Positions 1-6,624 of a stretch of 9,651 nt of DNA are shown piece after piece. Source of the DNA: Thermoleophilia bacterium (GTDB lineage: Bacteria > Actinomycetota > Thermoleophilia > Gaiellales > Gaiellaceae). Location of the stretch: the NCBI GenBank assembly GCA_013362295.1, contig JABFWJ010000011.1, forward strand, positions 1 to 9,651, given 5' to 3'. The position numbers were made by a program, and so were the translations under genes. Within the stretch, counting starts at the first letter, position 1, and every line of letters begins with the position of its first letter. The notes beneath the pieces are model-generated. The model saw nothing but the letters and a program-made list of their open reading frames with translations, made no database searches and was not told where the DNA came from.

Positions 1-430
1 GCTCGCCGCGCTCGACGCCGCCGACGCGGCCGGCCTCCCGCTCGTCGTCGCCGGCCCCGAGAAGGAGCCGGAGCTCGGGCGCGAGCTCCGGGCACGCGGC
101 GCGGACGTCCGCGGCTGGGTCGACAAGCCGGAGCTGGCGGAGCTCTACCGCCGCGCGGCCGCGCTCCTGCTGCCGTCCCGATATGAGGGCTTCGGTATGC
201 CCGCGCTCGAGGCGCTGGCGAGCGGCACGCCGGTCGTGCTCTCCGACGACGCGGCGCTCCGCGAGGTGGCCGGCGACGCCGGCATCTACGGCGATCTGGT
301 CGAGGGCGTGCGGACCGCCCTCGCCGAGCGTGAGCGCTACGCCCGCGCCGGGCTCGAGCGCGCGGCGCTGTTCACCTGGGAGGCGAGCGCACGCCTCACC
401 GCCGACGTCTACCGCGCGGTGATGGCGTGA
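1..430 (+). CDS. GT4-family glycosyltransferase, C-terminal part (5' end outside window)
   Basis: The frame is open from base 2 to the TGA at 428-430 and gives 142 residues; the N-terminal domain lies upstream of the window. What is visible is the C-terminal nucleotide-sugar-binding Rossmann half of a GT-B enzyme. A strand-turn LPLVVAGPEK (residues 12-21) is followed by the GWVDKPELAELYRRA region (38-52) and then LLLPSRYEGFGMPALEALA (55-73). The last block carries the retaining GT4 EX7E signature with E62 and E70, followed by SGTPVVLSD. Such enzymes move a sugar from an NDP donor to a lipid-linked or other acceptor at the cytoplasmic face. The gene ends inside the start of the next glycosyltransferase (GTGA overlap), so the two are probably made together as part of a surface-glycan operon. 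The sugar and acceptor cannot be told from this fragment. Confidence 0.93.
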   Translation, partial: LAALDAADAAGLPLVVAGPEKEPELGRELRARGADVRGWVDKPELAELYRRAAALLLPSRYEGFGMPALEALASGTPVVLSDDAALREVAGDAGIYGDLVEGVRTALAERERYARAGLERAALFTWEASARLTADVYRAVMA

Positions 431-1167
431 GAGTCGCGGCCGTGGTCGTGTCGCACGGGCATGCGCGCGAGCTGGAGGAGTCGCTGCCCGCGCTGCGCGC
501 GCAGGTCGACGAGCTCGTCGTGATCGCGAACGTCCCCGGCTCGGTGCCCGACGGCGTCGACGCTGTGCACAACCCGCAGCCCCTCGGCTTCGGCGCGAAC
601 GTGAATCGAGGCGCAGCGCTGACGAGTTCCGAGCTCGTCCTGTCGGCGAACCCCGATGCCGTGCCCGAACCGGGCGCGGTCGACCGGCTCCGAGCCTTCG
701 CGGCCGAGCATCCACGGTGCGGGGTGGCGGGCCCGCGCATGGTCTATCCCGACGGCGCCCCGCAGCCGTCGCGGCGCCGCTTTCCGACGGTGCTCGGCAC
801 GATCGTCCGGCGCACGCCGCTCCGGCTCGTCGTGCCGCAGCGCCGGCACCTTCACCTCGGCGAGGCGCAGCCGATCGAGCCGGTCGAGGCGGACTGGATG
901 CTCGGCGGCTTCCTGTTGCTCCGGCGCGCGATGCTCGACGAGCTGGGCGGCTTCGACGAGGGCTTCCGGCTGTACGGGGAGGACATCGACCTGCAATACC
1001 GCGCGATGCGCGCCGGCTGGGAGCGCTGGTACGTCCCCGGTGCGGTCGTGCGCCACGAGCACCAGGCGGAGACGGACAAGCGCTGGCTCACCCGGCGCAC
1101 AATCTGGCACTGGCGCGGCATCCTCCGCTTCGTGCGCAAGCATCCCGAGCGGCTGAGGGCCCTGTGA
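427..1167 (+). CDS. GT2-family glycosyltransferase, rhamnosyltransferase (WbbL-like) type
   Basis: This 246-residue inverting GT-A enzyme starts at GTG 427, inside the preceding stop (GTGA), which fits translational coupling. Visible features in order: an N-terminal Rossmann strand MRVAAVVVSH (1-10); PLGFGANVNRG (52-62), which contacts the nucleotide in this family; SANPDAVPEPGAV (73-85), whose NPD stands in the DXD position for metal and sugar diphosphate; ADWMLGGFLLLRR (155-167); and GGFDEGFRLYGEDIDL (174-189), whose ED pair is the usual catalytic-base region. VRHEHQ (208-213) and a basic tail follow. The layout matches dTDP-rhamnose transferases and WbbL-like proteins acting on polyprenyl-PP-GlcNAc. 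That substrate is inferred from the family, not read from the sequence. Length is at the short end for the family. No membrane segment is seen, so it should act in the cytoplasm or at the inner membrane face. Confidence 0.92.
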   Translation: MRVAAVVVSHGHARELEESLPALRAQVDELVVIANVPGSVPDGVDAVHNPQPLGFGANVNRGAALTSSELVLSANPDAVPEPGAVDRLRAFAAEHPRCGVAGPRMVYPDGAPQPSRRRFPTVLGTIVRRTPLRLVVPQRRHLHLGEAQPIEPVEADWMLGGFLLLRRAMLDELGGFDEGFRLYGEDIDLQYRAMRAGWERWYVPGAVVRHEHQAETDKRWLTRRTIWHWRGILRFVRKHPERLRAL

Positions 1168-1191
1168 GCGCGCAGGCACTTCGAAACCCCG

Positions 1192-1216
1192 ACTTAGTGT
1201 TGACTCAACACTAAGT
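1192..1216. promoter_or_regulatory. Perfect 25-bp inverted repeat, probable operator upstream of the methyltransferase
   Basis: Two 12-nt arms, ACTTAGTGTTGA (1192-1203) and TCAACACTAAGT (1205-1216), are exact reverse complements around a single C at 1204. The stretch is strikingly AT-rich for this genome and lies 15 bp before the methyltransferase ATG. A second palindrome is nested at 1207-1219 (AACACT-A-AGTGTT), so the half-site AGTGTT occurs three times. A TTGACT at 1200-1205 could serve as a -35 box, and TAGTGT occurs on both strands within the repeat (plus 1195-1200, minus 1213-1208). The symmetry fits the binding site of a dimeric helix-turn-helix repressor, but no regulator gene is in the window and I cannot name the family. 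A terminator is less likely because the stem is AT-rich, the loop is too small and no T-run follows. Confidence 0.7.
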
Positions 1217-1231
1217 GTTCTTCGGGTTGCC

Positions 1232-1834
1232 ATGACGAGCACGCACAAGTACGACGCGATCGCGGAGCGCTACAGCGAGCACGACTACGCGGACGCGGAG
1301 CGGTACTACGCGCGGCGCGCGAAGCTCGTCGCCGCGCAGCTCGCTCCCGGCGCGAGCATCCTCGACTTCGCCTGCGGCGACGGCGGCCTCGGCCGGCATC
1401 TGCTCGCGCTCGGCTTCGACTACCGCGGCGTCGACGCGAGCGGGCCGATGGTCCGAGTGGCGCGACGATCGCTCGGCGACCGCGTCGTGCAGGGGACGCT
1501 CGAGTACACGCCGCCGGAGCCGGTCGACGCCACGACGATCTTCCGCTCGCTCTACCTCGCGCCTGATCGCCGCGCGTTCCTCGAGCACCTGCACGGCTTC
1601 ACGCGCGCAAAGCTGATCTTCGACTTCGATCCCCGTGCACACGCGCCGCGCGAGGTCCTTGCCGACGTGCGCGCGGCCGGCTGGCGCCGGGTCGAGGTCA
1701 GGCCGTTCCTGACGCCGCAGCGCGGGAAGCTGCCAGGACCGCTGCAGGCGCTGCTGCACGCGATCGAGCCGCTTCCCGGTGCGCGTGCGCTGACGCGCGT
1801 GCGCTTTCCGCTGCTCGTCAGCGCGTCGGCGTGA
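1232..1834 (+). CDS. Class I SAM-dependent methyltransferase
   Basis: A 200-residue protein, complete and typical in size for a small class I methyltransferase. Motif I, the glycine-rich SAM loop, is ILDFACGDGGLGRHLL (43-58). The acidic residue ending strand 2 is D68 in YRGVDASGPM, which should hold the ribose hydroxyls. TTIFRSLYLAPDRRAFLEHL (101-120) corresponds to the motif IV/V region, followed by KLIFDFDP (127-134). The N-terminal YDAIAERYSEHDYADAERYY resembles the lid helix seen in ubiquinone/menaquinone-type and small-molecule methyltransferases. The substrate is unknown. ATG 1232 is chosen because homologous proteins begin with a similar YDxxAxxY stretch. No Shine-Dalgarno sequence precedes it. 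An inverted repeat lies just upstream, so this gene is probably regulated separately from the glycosyltransferases before it. Its 3' end overlaps the convergent GT-C gene by 17 bp. Confidence 0.85.
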   Translation: MTSTHKYDAIAERYSEHDYADAERYYARRAKLVAAQLAPGASILDFACGDGGLGRHLLALGFDYRGVDASGPMVRVARRSLGDRVVQGTLEYTPPEPVDATTIFRSLYLAPDRRAFLEHLHGFTRAKLIFDFDPRAHAPREVLADVRAAGWRRVEVRPFLTPQRGKLPGPLQALLHAIEPLPGARALTRVRFPLLVSASA

Positions 1835-3953
1835 ACGAACCGCCGAACTGGGCGCCCAGCATCCGCGAATCGCTGATCCCGTAGTCGGTGGCCCGCAGAA
1901 GAGTCTCGACGTGCACGTCGACCGCCACAGGGGCCGTGGTGCGCAGCTGGATCGGGATGTGCTTGCAACTGTGCAGCGTGGCGTGGCGGACCATGGTCGC
2001 CTTTGCAACCCTCGCTGCTCGTTGCGAGTTCAGTGCGACCGGCCCGATTCGGATCGTAACCGGCGTCGGCGGCGCCGAGTTCGCACAGAAGCCCGTCCTG
2101 CTCACGTCGATCGACAACACGCCATGCCGTGCCGGGCCGAAGTAGGCATACGTGGCGTCGTGCCGGTCGGCGATCCAGCCGTCCGACGAGCGACCGTAGT
2201 ACGCCTCCTGGAGGCGCCAGGGATGGGAGATGCGCAGCAGGGTCAGCGACCCGCCCGTTTCGATCGGGCGGCCGATGAGCTTGATTCCGTTGTCGGCGAG
2301 CACGTAGTCGAGTCCCGGGTCGTAGCGGAGCGTGCCGTCTGTTCTCGCGAGATCGGGCGTCAGCGTCGGACCGGGGCCGGGCGCCGTCCCGTCCAGCGTC
2401 CAGATGTGCTCGATCGAGCGATTCCAGAACTCGGTCAGCGACAGGCCGATGTCAGGACCGATCTGCTGACCGAGGTATGTCACTCCGTGTCCGCCGGTGA
2501 GCTGGTCGACCCAGTCGAGCGGCTGCGGGAGGTTGGCTGCGAGCTGGTCTGCGCCCTGCTGCGATCCACGTGCGCTCGTGACCTCGCCGGCCAGGCCCCA
2601 GACCGCGACGCCGAGCGCGGCAAGCCCGAGCAGCGCCGGGCGCGCGGCATCGACCCTCGTCCGCGCGAACGGGACGAGGCAGACCGCGAAGGCGATCGCG
2701 AGTGCCGCGAAGAGGCCGATCCGGATCGTGGGCTGGTCCCAATGGAAGGCGCGGTTCGCCATCACGGCGATGCCGTAGCCCGGGGCCTCGAAGTACGGAT
2801 AGCCGAGCTGGTAGCCGTAGGCGAGCAGGAGCCAGCCGCACACGGCAGTCGAGGCGCCAAGGGTCACCCAGGAGGGGCGATGCGCACTGAAGTAGACGAC
2901 GGCTCCGACGATCAACAGTGGTGCGAGGTAGATCAGATTCCGCTCTTCGACGAACGTCCCGAACGTGACCGAGAGATAGGCCGCCTTGATGCCCGTGTAG
3001 GCCCCGAAGGCGAGGATCGACGCGCCGAGGAACGCCGCGAACGCACGCCAGGTCCGGTCGTCCTTCCTCTCGGGAAGCCAGAGCGAAGAGAGCCCCGCGA
3101 TTGCCGGGAGGACGCCCAGCCCGATCACGAGCGCCGACCCTGCTTCGAGCGCCAGGTGCCAGAGCTTCCCCTGGTAGTTCTGCGTGACGACTGCCCACTC
3201 GTTCGAGTGATGGCTGATGAGCGCGTTGGCGAAGATCAGCGCGCCAACGGTGAGCACCGCGGCGCCGAGCTGGTCCGAACGGCTCCAGCCGGAGCGCAGC
3301 CTCTTGCCGCGCGGGCCCGTCAGCCACAGGACGGCTCCGGCGACGGCGAACGCCGCGCCGACGCAGACGAGCTGTGACCGCACGAGCACCGCCCCGGCGC
3401 AGGCGACGATCGCCGCGATCGTCCACGTCCTTCCGTCCCCGGCCAGCGCGCGCACGCAGAGGTAGGCGCAGAGGCAGAACGTCGGGTACGCGAGCACCTC
3501 CGGCAGGAGAAAGGGCGCGTAGAAGAAGGCCGACGTGCACAGCGTGCCGAGCCCGGCCACGACGGCCGCGGTCGGGGATACCAGCCGTCGTGCCAGGTAG
3601 GCGATCGGAACCGCCGCGCTCGCCATCACGACGAGGTTCAGGTACTTGATCGCCGTGTACGCGGCTCCCGTCGACCCCAGCCACCAGCACGGCGCGATCA
3701 GGAACGAGTAGAGCGACTTGAAGCTCGCGGGCTCGCCGCGCTGCGCGGCATGGCCCGTCGTCGCGATCGCGCGCGAGAGCTGCGCCCACTTGAGCTCGTC
3801 GACGAAGATCGTCGGCGTCTTGCGGACCGCTGCCTCCCAGAAGAGGATCATCAGGATCACGAGCGCCGCCGAGGCGACGGGCACGACGGCGAGGAAGCGG
3901 TCCAGTGCCGTCCGCTCCCTGTTCGCGGCCCGCGTGATCGACGCGTCCGTCAC
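1818..3953 (-). CDS. GT-C fold membrane glycosyltransferase (ArnT/PMT-like), with large extracytoplasmic C-terminal domain
   Basis: Read from GTG 3953, this is a 711-residue membrane protein. That start overlaps the TGA of the upstream gene (GTGA, 3953-3950); a longer frame to 4040 exists but would lie inside the upstream gene. After a first hydrophobic segment (about 20-40), the first outer loop carries FVDELKWAQLSRAI (50-63). Its D52-E53 pair matches the catalytic acidic motif of GT-C enzymes, which use polyprenyl-phosphate sugars outside the membrane. SFKSLYSFLIAP (77-88) and EERNLIYLAPLL (336-347) also match GT-C signatures (the ER...P loop). About a dozen hydrophobic segments end near residue 455. 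The remaining 250 or so residues look soluble, with many Gly, Pro and beta-like stretches, and should lie outside the membrane. I do not recognise that domain; carbohydrate binding is only a guess. Donor and acceptor are unknown. Local base composition is lower in GC than in neighbouring genes. Confidence 0.82.
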   Translation of the reverse strand: MTDASITRAANRERTALDRFLAVVPVASAALVILMILFWEAAVRKTPTIFVDELKWAQLSRAIATTGHAAQRGEPASFKSLYSFLIAPCWWLGSTGAAYTAIKYLNLVVMASAAVPIAYLARRLVSPTAAVVAGLGTLCTSAFFYAPFLLPEVLAYPTFCLCAYLCVRALAGDGRTWTIAAIVACAGAVLVRSQLVCVGAAFAVAGAVLWLTGPRGKRLRSGWSRSDQLGAAVLTVGALIFANALISHHSNEWAVVTQNYQGKLWHLALEAGSALVIGLGVLPAIAGLSSLWLPERKDDRTWRAFAAFLGASILAFGAYTGIKAAYLSVTFGTFVEERNLIYLAPLLIVGAVVYFSAHRPSWVTLGASTAVCGWLLLAYGYQLGYPYFEAPGYGIAVMANRAFHWDQPTIRIGLFAALAIAFAVCLVPFARTRVDAARPALLGLAALGVAVWGLAGEVTSARGSQQGADQLAANLPQPLDWVDQLTGGHGVTYLGQQIGPDIGLSLTEFWNRSIEHIWTLDGTAPGPGPTLTPDLARTDGTLRYDPGLDYVLADNGIKLIGRPIETGGSLTLLRISHPWRLQEAYYGRSSDGWIADRHDATYAYFGPARHGVLSIDVSRTGFCANSAPPTPVTIRIGPVALNSQRAARVAKATMVRHATLHSCKHIPIQLRTTAPVAVDVHVETLLRATDYGISDSRMLGAQFGGSFTPTR

Positions 3954-5761
3954 TCGTCGAGGGCCGTGCCGAGGACCACGCGCGGATCGAGGTCGATCTC
4001 GCGCCGGACCGCCCGGCAGGTCACGCCGGCTTCGCTGCACGCGTCCACGATCGCATCGAGCCGCTCGCGGGATGCGTCCGGAATCGTGATCAGCACGATG
4101 TCCGGCTCGAGCCGCTGCAGCAGCCGCGGCAGCTCGTGTGCGCCGCCGACGACCGGCACGCCGTGCACGCGGCGACGGCGCAGCCTCGGGTTGTCATCCA
4201 CGAAGCCGACGACGCGCTCCCCGGCGGTCTCGCGCAGCTCCCGCATCAGGCTGCGCCCGGTGCGGCCCGCGCCGACGATCAGCGTGCGTCGGCCGGCGCG
4301 CGCGTGGTAGCTGCGCAGGCCGGTCACGAGCGCGCGCTCGACGAGGCGCGAACCTCCGATCGTCACCGCACACAGGAGCGCGTCGATGATGAAGAACGAG
4401 CGCGTGAAGTCGCCGGTGTTCTGTGTGAGCACGATGTACGCGAGCGCGACCACCTCCGAGACCGCCACGGCCGACGCGATCGCCGCGACGTCCCGCGCGC
4501 CCGCGTAGCGCCAGATCGAGCGGTAGAGGCCGAACGGGACGAAAGCGAGATAGCGCGCCGCGATCACGATCGGCAGCGTGACGAGCGCAATGTGGCGCTG
4601 GTTTGTCGTCCCGGGCCAGCCGAAGCGGATCACGTACGCGACGGCGAACGCGCCGGTGATCAACCAGAAGTCGACGACCACCTCGACGAGCCGCCGCCAG
4701 TGCACCGCGAAGGTCTCGAGCAGCCCGGGCGCCTCGACCCCCGGCGCGCGCCGCTCGACGTCGGCGAGGAAGCTCGCGAACTGCACGAGCAGCACGAACG
4801 TGACGAGGACGCCGACGAGCGCGAGCCGCTGATCGCCGAGGACGTTGTAGGCGAGGCTCGTCGCGCCGAGGGCACTCGCGATCACGGCGAGCAGCAGCAC
4901 GGCGTTCTTCTCCGACAGGCCGAAGCGCACGAGGCGGTGCGACGAGTGATCGCGTCCGCCCTGCGAGATGGGACGGCCCTCGAGCAGCCGCGCGATCGTC
5001 ACGAGCGTCGTGTCGAGGATCGGCACCGCGAGCACGAGCACAGGGAGGAGCAGGGTGGCGACGGTCGTGCCCGCGACCTTCCAACTCGCGGACAGGCCGA
5101 GTGCCGCGAGCGTGAAGCCGAGCACCTGGGACCCCGAGTCGCCCATGAAGATCAGCGCCTTGCCGTGCGGGCGGAGGTTGAACGGGAGGAACCCTGCGCA
5201 CGACAACGCGCCCGCGAGCGAGAGCGCCAGGATCGTGTGGCTCGGATGGATCGTCACCGCGTCGATCGCGAAGAACGCGAACGCGATCCCGGCGAGCGTC
5301 GCCGCGAGGCCGTCCATGTTGTCGAGCAGGTTGAAGGCGTTCGTCATCCCGACGAGCCAGAGCAACGCGAGCGCCCAGCCGACGACGCGCTCGTGGATCA
5401 GCTGCACCTCGGTGCCGGTCGCGAGCACGACGATCGCCGCGGCCAGCTGAAGCGCGAGCTTCGCGGCCGGAGGCAGCGCCCGCACGTCGTCGACGAGCCC
5501 GGCGACGAACAGGAGGGAGATGCCGCCGTAGATGCCCGCGATCTCGCTTGTCAGCGGCACGGCGCCGACCGCGATCGCGAGCCAGAGGCCGGCCGTGATC
5601 CCGAAAAAGATCGCGAGCCCGCCGAGGAGCGGCGTCGGCCGGTCGTGCCAACGCTCTCCCGACGGGGCGGCGACGAGGCGCGCCGCGAGCGGTGATTGGA
5701 GCAACGCCCAGACGGCGAGTGCGGCGGCGGGGAGAGCGGCGAGGGCCGCGAGGGTGCTCAC
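3950..5761 (-). CDS. Fusion: WecA/MraY-type polyprenyl-phosphate sugar-1-phosphate transferase plus CapD/PglF-type membrane and Rossmann domain
   Basis: A 603-residue protein with two joined modules. Residues 1-335 form a complete PNPT (Glycos_transf_4) enzyme with about ten membrane segments. It shows HDRPTPLLGGLAI (39-51), the AGLVDDVRALPPAAK aspartate pair D91-D92, NAFNLLDNMDGLA (141-153), FLPFNLRPHGKALIFMGDSGS (191-211) and the loop GRDHSSHRL (269-277). Such enzymes start glycan assembly by placing a sugar-1-phosphate on a polyprenyl phosphate. Residues 357-470 add about four membrane segments including GLYRSIWRYAGARD (411-424), as in CapD/PglF/FlaA1 proteins. The Rossmann part follows with LIVGAGRTG (494-502) and GFVDD (519-523). 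The protein stops at 603, where the catalytic SDR dehydratase domain of that family would begin, so the second half probably senses or binds a nucleotide rather than catalyses. The GTG start has no Shine-Dalgarno sequence. It is the first gene of a two-gene minus-strand operon. Confidence 0.88.
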   Translation of the reverse strand: MSTLAALAALPAAALAVWALLQSPLAARLVAAPSGERWHDRPTPLLGGLAIFFGITAGLWLAIAVGAVPLTSEIAGIYGGISLLFVAGLVDDVRALPPAAKLALQLAAAIVVLATGTEVQLIHERVVGWALALLWLVGMTNAFNLLDNMDGLAATLAGIAFAFFAIDAVTIHPSHTILALSLAGALSCAGFLPFNLRPHGKALIFMGDSGSQVLGFTLAALGLSASWKVAGTTVATLLLPVLVLAVPILDTTLVTIARLLEGRPISQGGRDHSSHRLVRFGLSEKNAVLLLAVIASALGATSLAYNVLGDQRLALVGVLVTFVLLVQFASFLADVERRAPGVEAPGLLETFAVHWRRLVEVVVDFWLITGAFAVAYVIRFGWPGTTNQRHIALVTLPIVIAARYLAFVPFGLYRSIWRYAGARDVAAIASAVAVSEVVALAYIVLTQNTGDFTRSFFIIDALLCAVTIGGSRLVERALVTGLRSYHARAGRRTLIVGAGRTGRSLMRELRETAGERVVGFVDDNPRLRRRRVHGVPVVGGAHELPRLLQRLEPDIVLITIPDASRERLDAIVDACSEAGVTCRAVRREIDLDPRVVLGTALDE

Positions 5762-5769
5762 GTGTGGCG

Positions 5770-5775
5770 AGGGTA
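5770..5775 (-). promoter_or_regulatory. Candidate -10 element for the fusion gene (leaderless)
   Basis: On the minus strand TACCCT is followed by 8 nt and then the GTG start at 5761. A start site 6-8 nt after this hexamer would fall on or next to the GTG. No Shine-Dalgarno sequence is present, and no convincing -35 box is seen 16-18 bp upstream. An alternative -10, TAGTCT at 5816-5811, would give a leader of roughly 40 nt. Confidence 0.4.
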
Positions 5776-5783
5776 GTGGACCG

Positions 5784-5804
5784 GTGTTAGGGCCGTGTTG
5801 GGGC
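5784..5804 (+). repeat. Tandem 10-mer direct repeat at 11-bp spacing in the divergent promoter region
   Basis: GTGTTAGGGC (5784-5793) and GTGTTGGGGC (5795-5804) differ at one position and start 11 bp apart, about one helical turn. They lie where the -35 region of the plus-strand promoter would be (the -10 candidate is at 5810). They could be a double site for an activator or simply a chance repeat. Confidence 0.4.
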
Positions 5805-5809
5805 GTCCC

Positions 5810-5815
5810 TAGACT
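5810..5815 (+). promoter_or_regulatory. Candidate -10 element for the ABC permease gene
   Basis: TAGACT is 11 nt ahead of ATG 5827, so transcription would start within about 5 nt of the ATG, giving an almost leaderless message. The sequence before the ATG (AATTCGCGACG) has no Shine-Dalgarno sequence. TAGACTA is symmetric about its central A, so the minus strand also reads TAGTCT here. No clear -35 box is seen at the expected distance. Confidence 0.42.
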
Positions 5816-5826
5816 AATTCGCGACG

Positions 5827-6624
5827 ATGACGGTCTACGCCGATCTCCTGCGCTACCGCGAGCTGTTCGCGAACCTCTTCCGGCGCGACTTCCAGGCCAA
5901 GTACAAGGGCTCGCTCCTCGGCGTCTTCTGGTCGCTGCTGAACCCGCTCGTGCTGCTCGGGGTCTACCTCGTGGTCTTCGGTCTGCTCTGGAAGGGCGGG
6001 ACGATCCGCCACTACCCGCTCTACCTGCTCGCGGGGCTCGCCTGCTGGCTCTTCTTCGCCACCTCGCTGCAGGCCTCGTCGCGCTCGCTCGTCGACTCGG
6101 CGGAGCTGATCAAGAAGGTGCGGTTCCCGCGGCAGCTGGTCGCCTTCTCGACGATCGCGACGCAGGCTGTGACGTTCGCGGTCATGGTCGCGATCCTCGT
6201 GGTGCTCTCGCTCGTGTTCATCCCGGAGGCGCGCTCGACGGTGTGGCTCGCGCTGCCGCTCGCCGTGCTCTTCGTCGGGCTCGTCGCCGGGCTCGGGTTG
6301 CTCGTCGCGTGCCTCAACGTCCTCTACCGCGACGTCGAGCACCTGATCGCCGCAGCGCTGTTGCCGTGGTTCTTCCTGACGCCGATCCTCTGGCGCTTCG
6401 CGCAGCTGCCGGCCCGTGTGCAGCGCCACCACGCGCTCCTCGACCTGCTGCGCTGGGGCAACCCGCTCGCTCCTCCGATCTACGCCGTCCGCGATGCGCT
6501 CTGGCTCGGGGGCGCGCCGCGGATCGCGGACGTCCTCTACCTCGTGGTCGCGGCCGCGCTCGCGCTCGTGTTCGGTGCGTGGGTCTTCAGCCGGGTCGAC
6601 GACCGGATCGCGGTCGAGCTCTGA
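5827..6624 (+). CDS. ABC-2 type polysaccharide export permease (Wzm/TagG/RfbA-like)
   Basis: A 265-residue integral membrane protein, the usual length for the permease of glycan ABC exporters. The N-terminal amphipathic region LFRRDFQAKYKGSLLGVFW (17-35), followed by SLLNPL, is the family signature. Further landmarks are LIKKVRFPR (94-102), NVLYRDVEHL (164-173), WFFLTPILW (181-189) and NPLAPPIYAVRDALW (212-226). About six hydrophobic segments are visible. With its ATPase partner it would flip a lipid-linked polysaccharide across the cytoplasmic membrane. A Wzt-like ATPase begins at 9260, on the same strand but 2.6 kb downstream, which is an unusual separation for this pair. The gene is divergent from the WecA-like fusion gene. 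Its 3' end overlaps the convergent Ig-like gene by 38 bp. Confidence 0.92.
   Translation: MTVYADLLRYRELFANLFRRDFQAKYKGSLLGVFWSLLNPLVLLGVYLVVFGLLWKGGTIRHYPLYLLAGLACWLFFATSLQASSRSLVDSAELIKKVRFPRQLVAFSTIATQAVTFAVMVAILVVLSLVFIPEARSTVWLALPLAVLFVGLVAGLGLLVACLNVLYRDVEHLIAAALLPWFFLTPILWRFAQLPARVQRHHALLDLLRWGNPLAPPIYAVRDALWLGGAPRIADVLYLVVAAALALVFGAWVFSRVDDRIAVEL

Noticed and set aside
1192..1216. The inverted repeat as a rho-independent terminator for the GT2 gene
   Set aside because: The stem is AT-rich, the arms are separated by one base so the loop would have to open the stem, and no T-run follows.
1911..3377. Plus-strand open frame of 488 codons opposite the GT-C gene
   Set aside because: Low-complexity Arg/Glu/Asp-rich translation with no recognisable motif; a shadow of the minus-strand membrane protein.
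2452..3789. Second minus-strand frame of 445 codons inside the GT-C gene
   Set aside because: Same strand, other frame; Arg- and Ala-rich without membrane segments or motifs, whereas the chosen frame has GT-C motifs and hydrophobic segments.
3954..4040. Longer N-terminus for the GT-C gene, starting at ATG 4040
   Set aside because: It would add 29 Arg/Pro-rich residues inside the upstream gene. The GTG at 3953 gives a GTGA junction like the other two in the window and a normal N-terminus.
4136..5695. Long plus-strand open frame (519 codons) opposite the WecA-like fusion gene
   Set aside because: Its translation is almost entirely Arg, Glu, Asp and Ala with no domain. It is the mirror of a GC-rich gene that has clear motifs on the minus strand.
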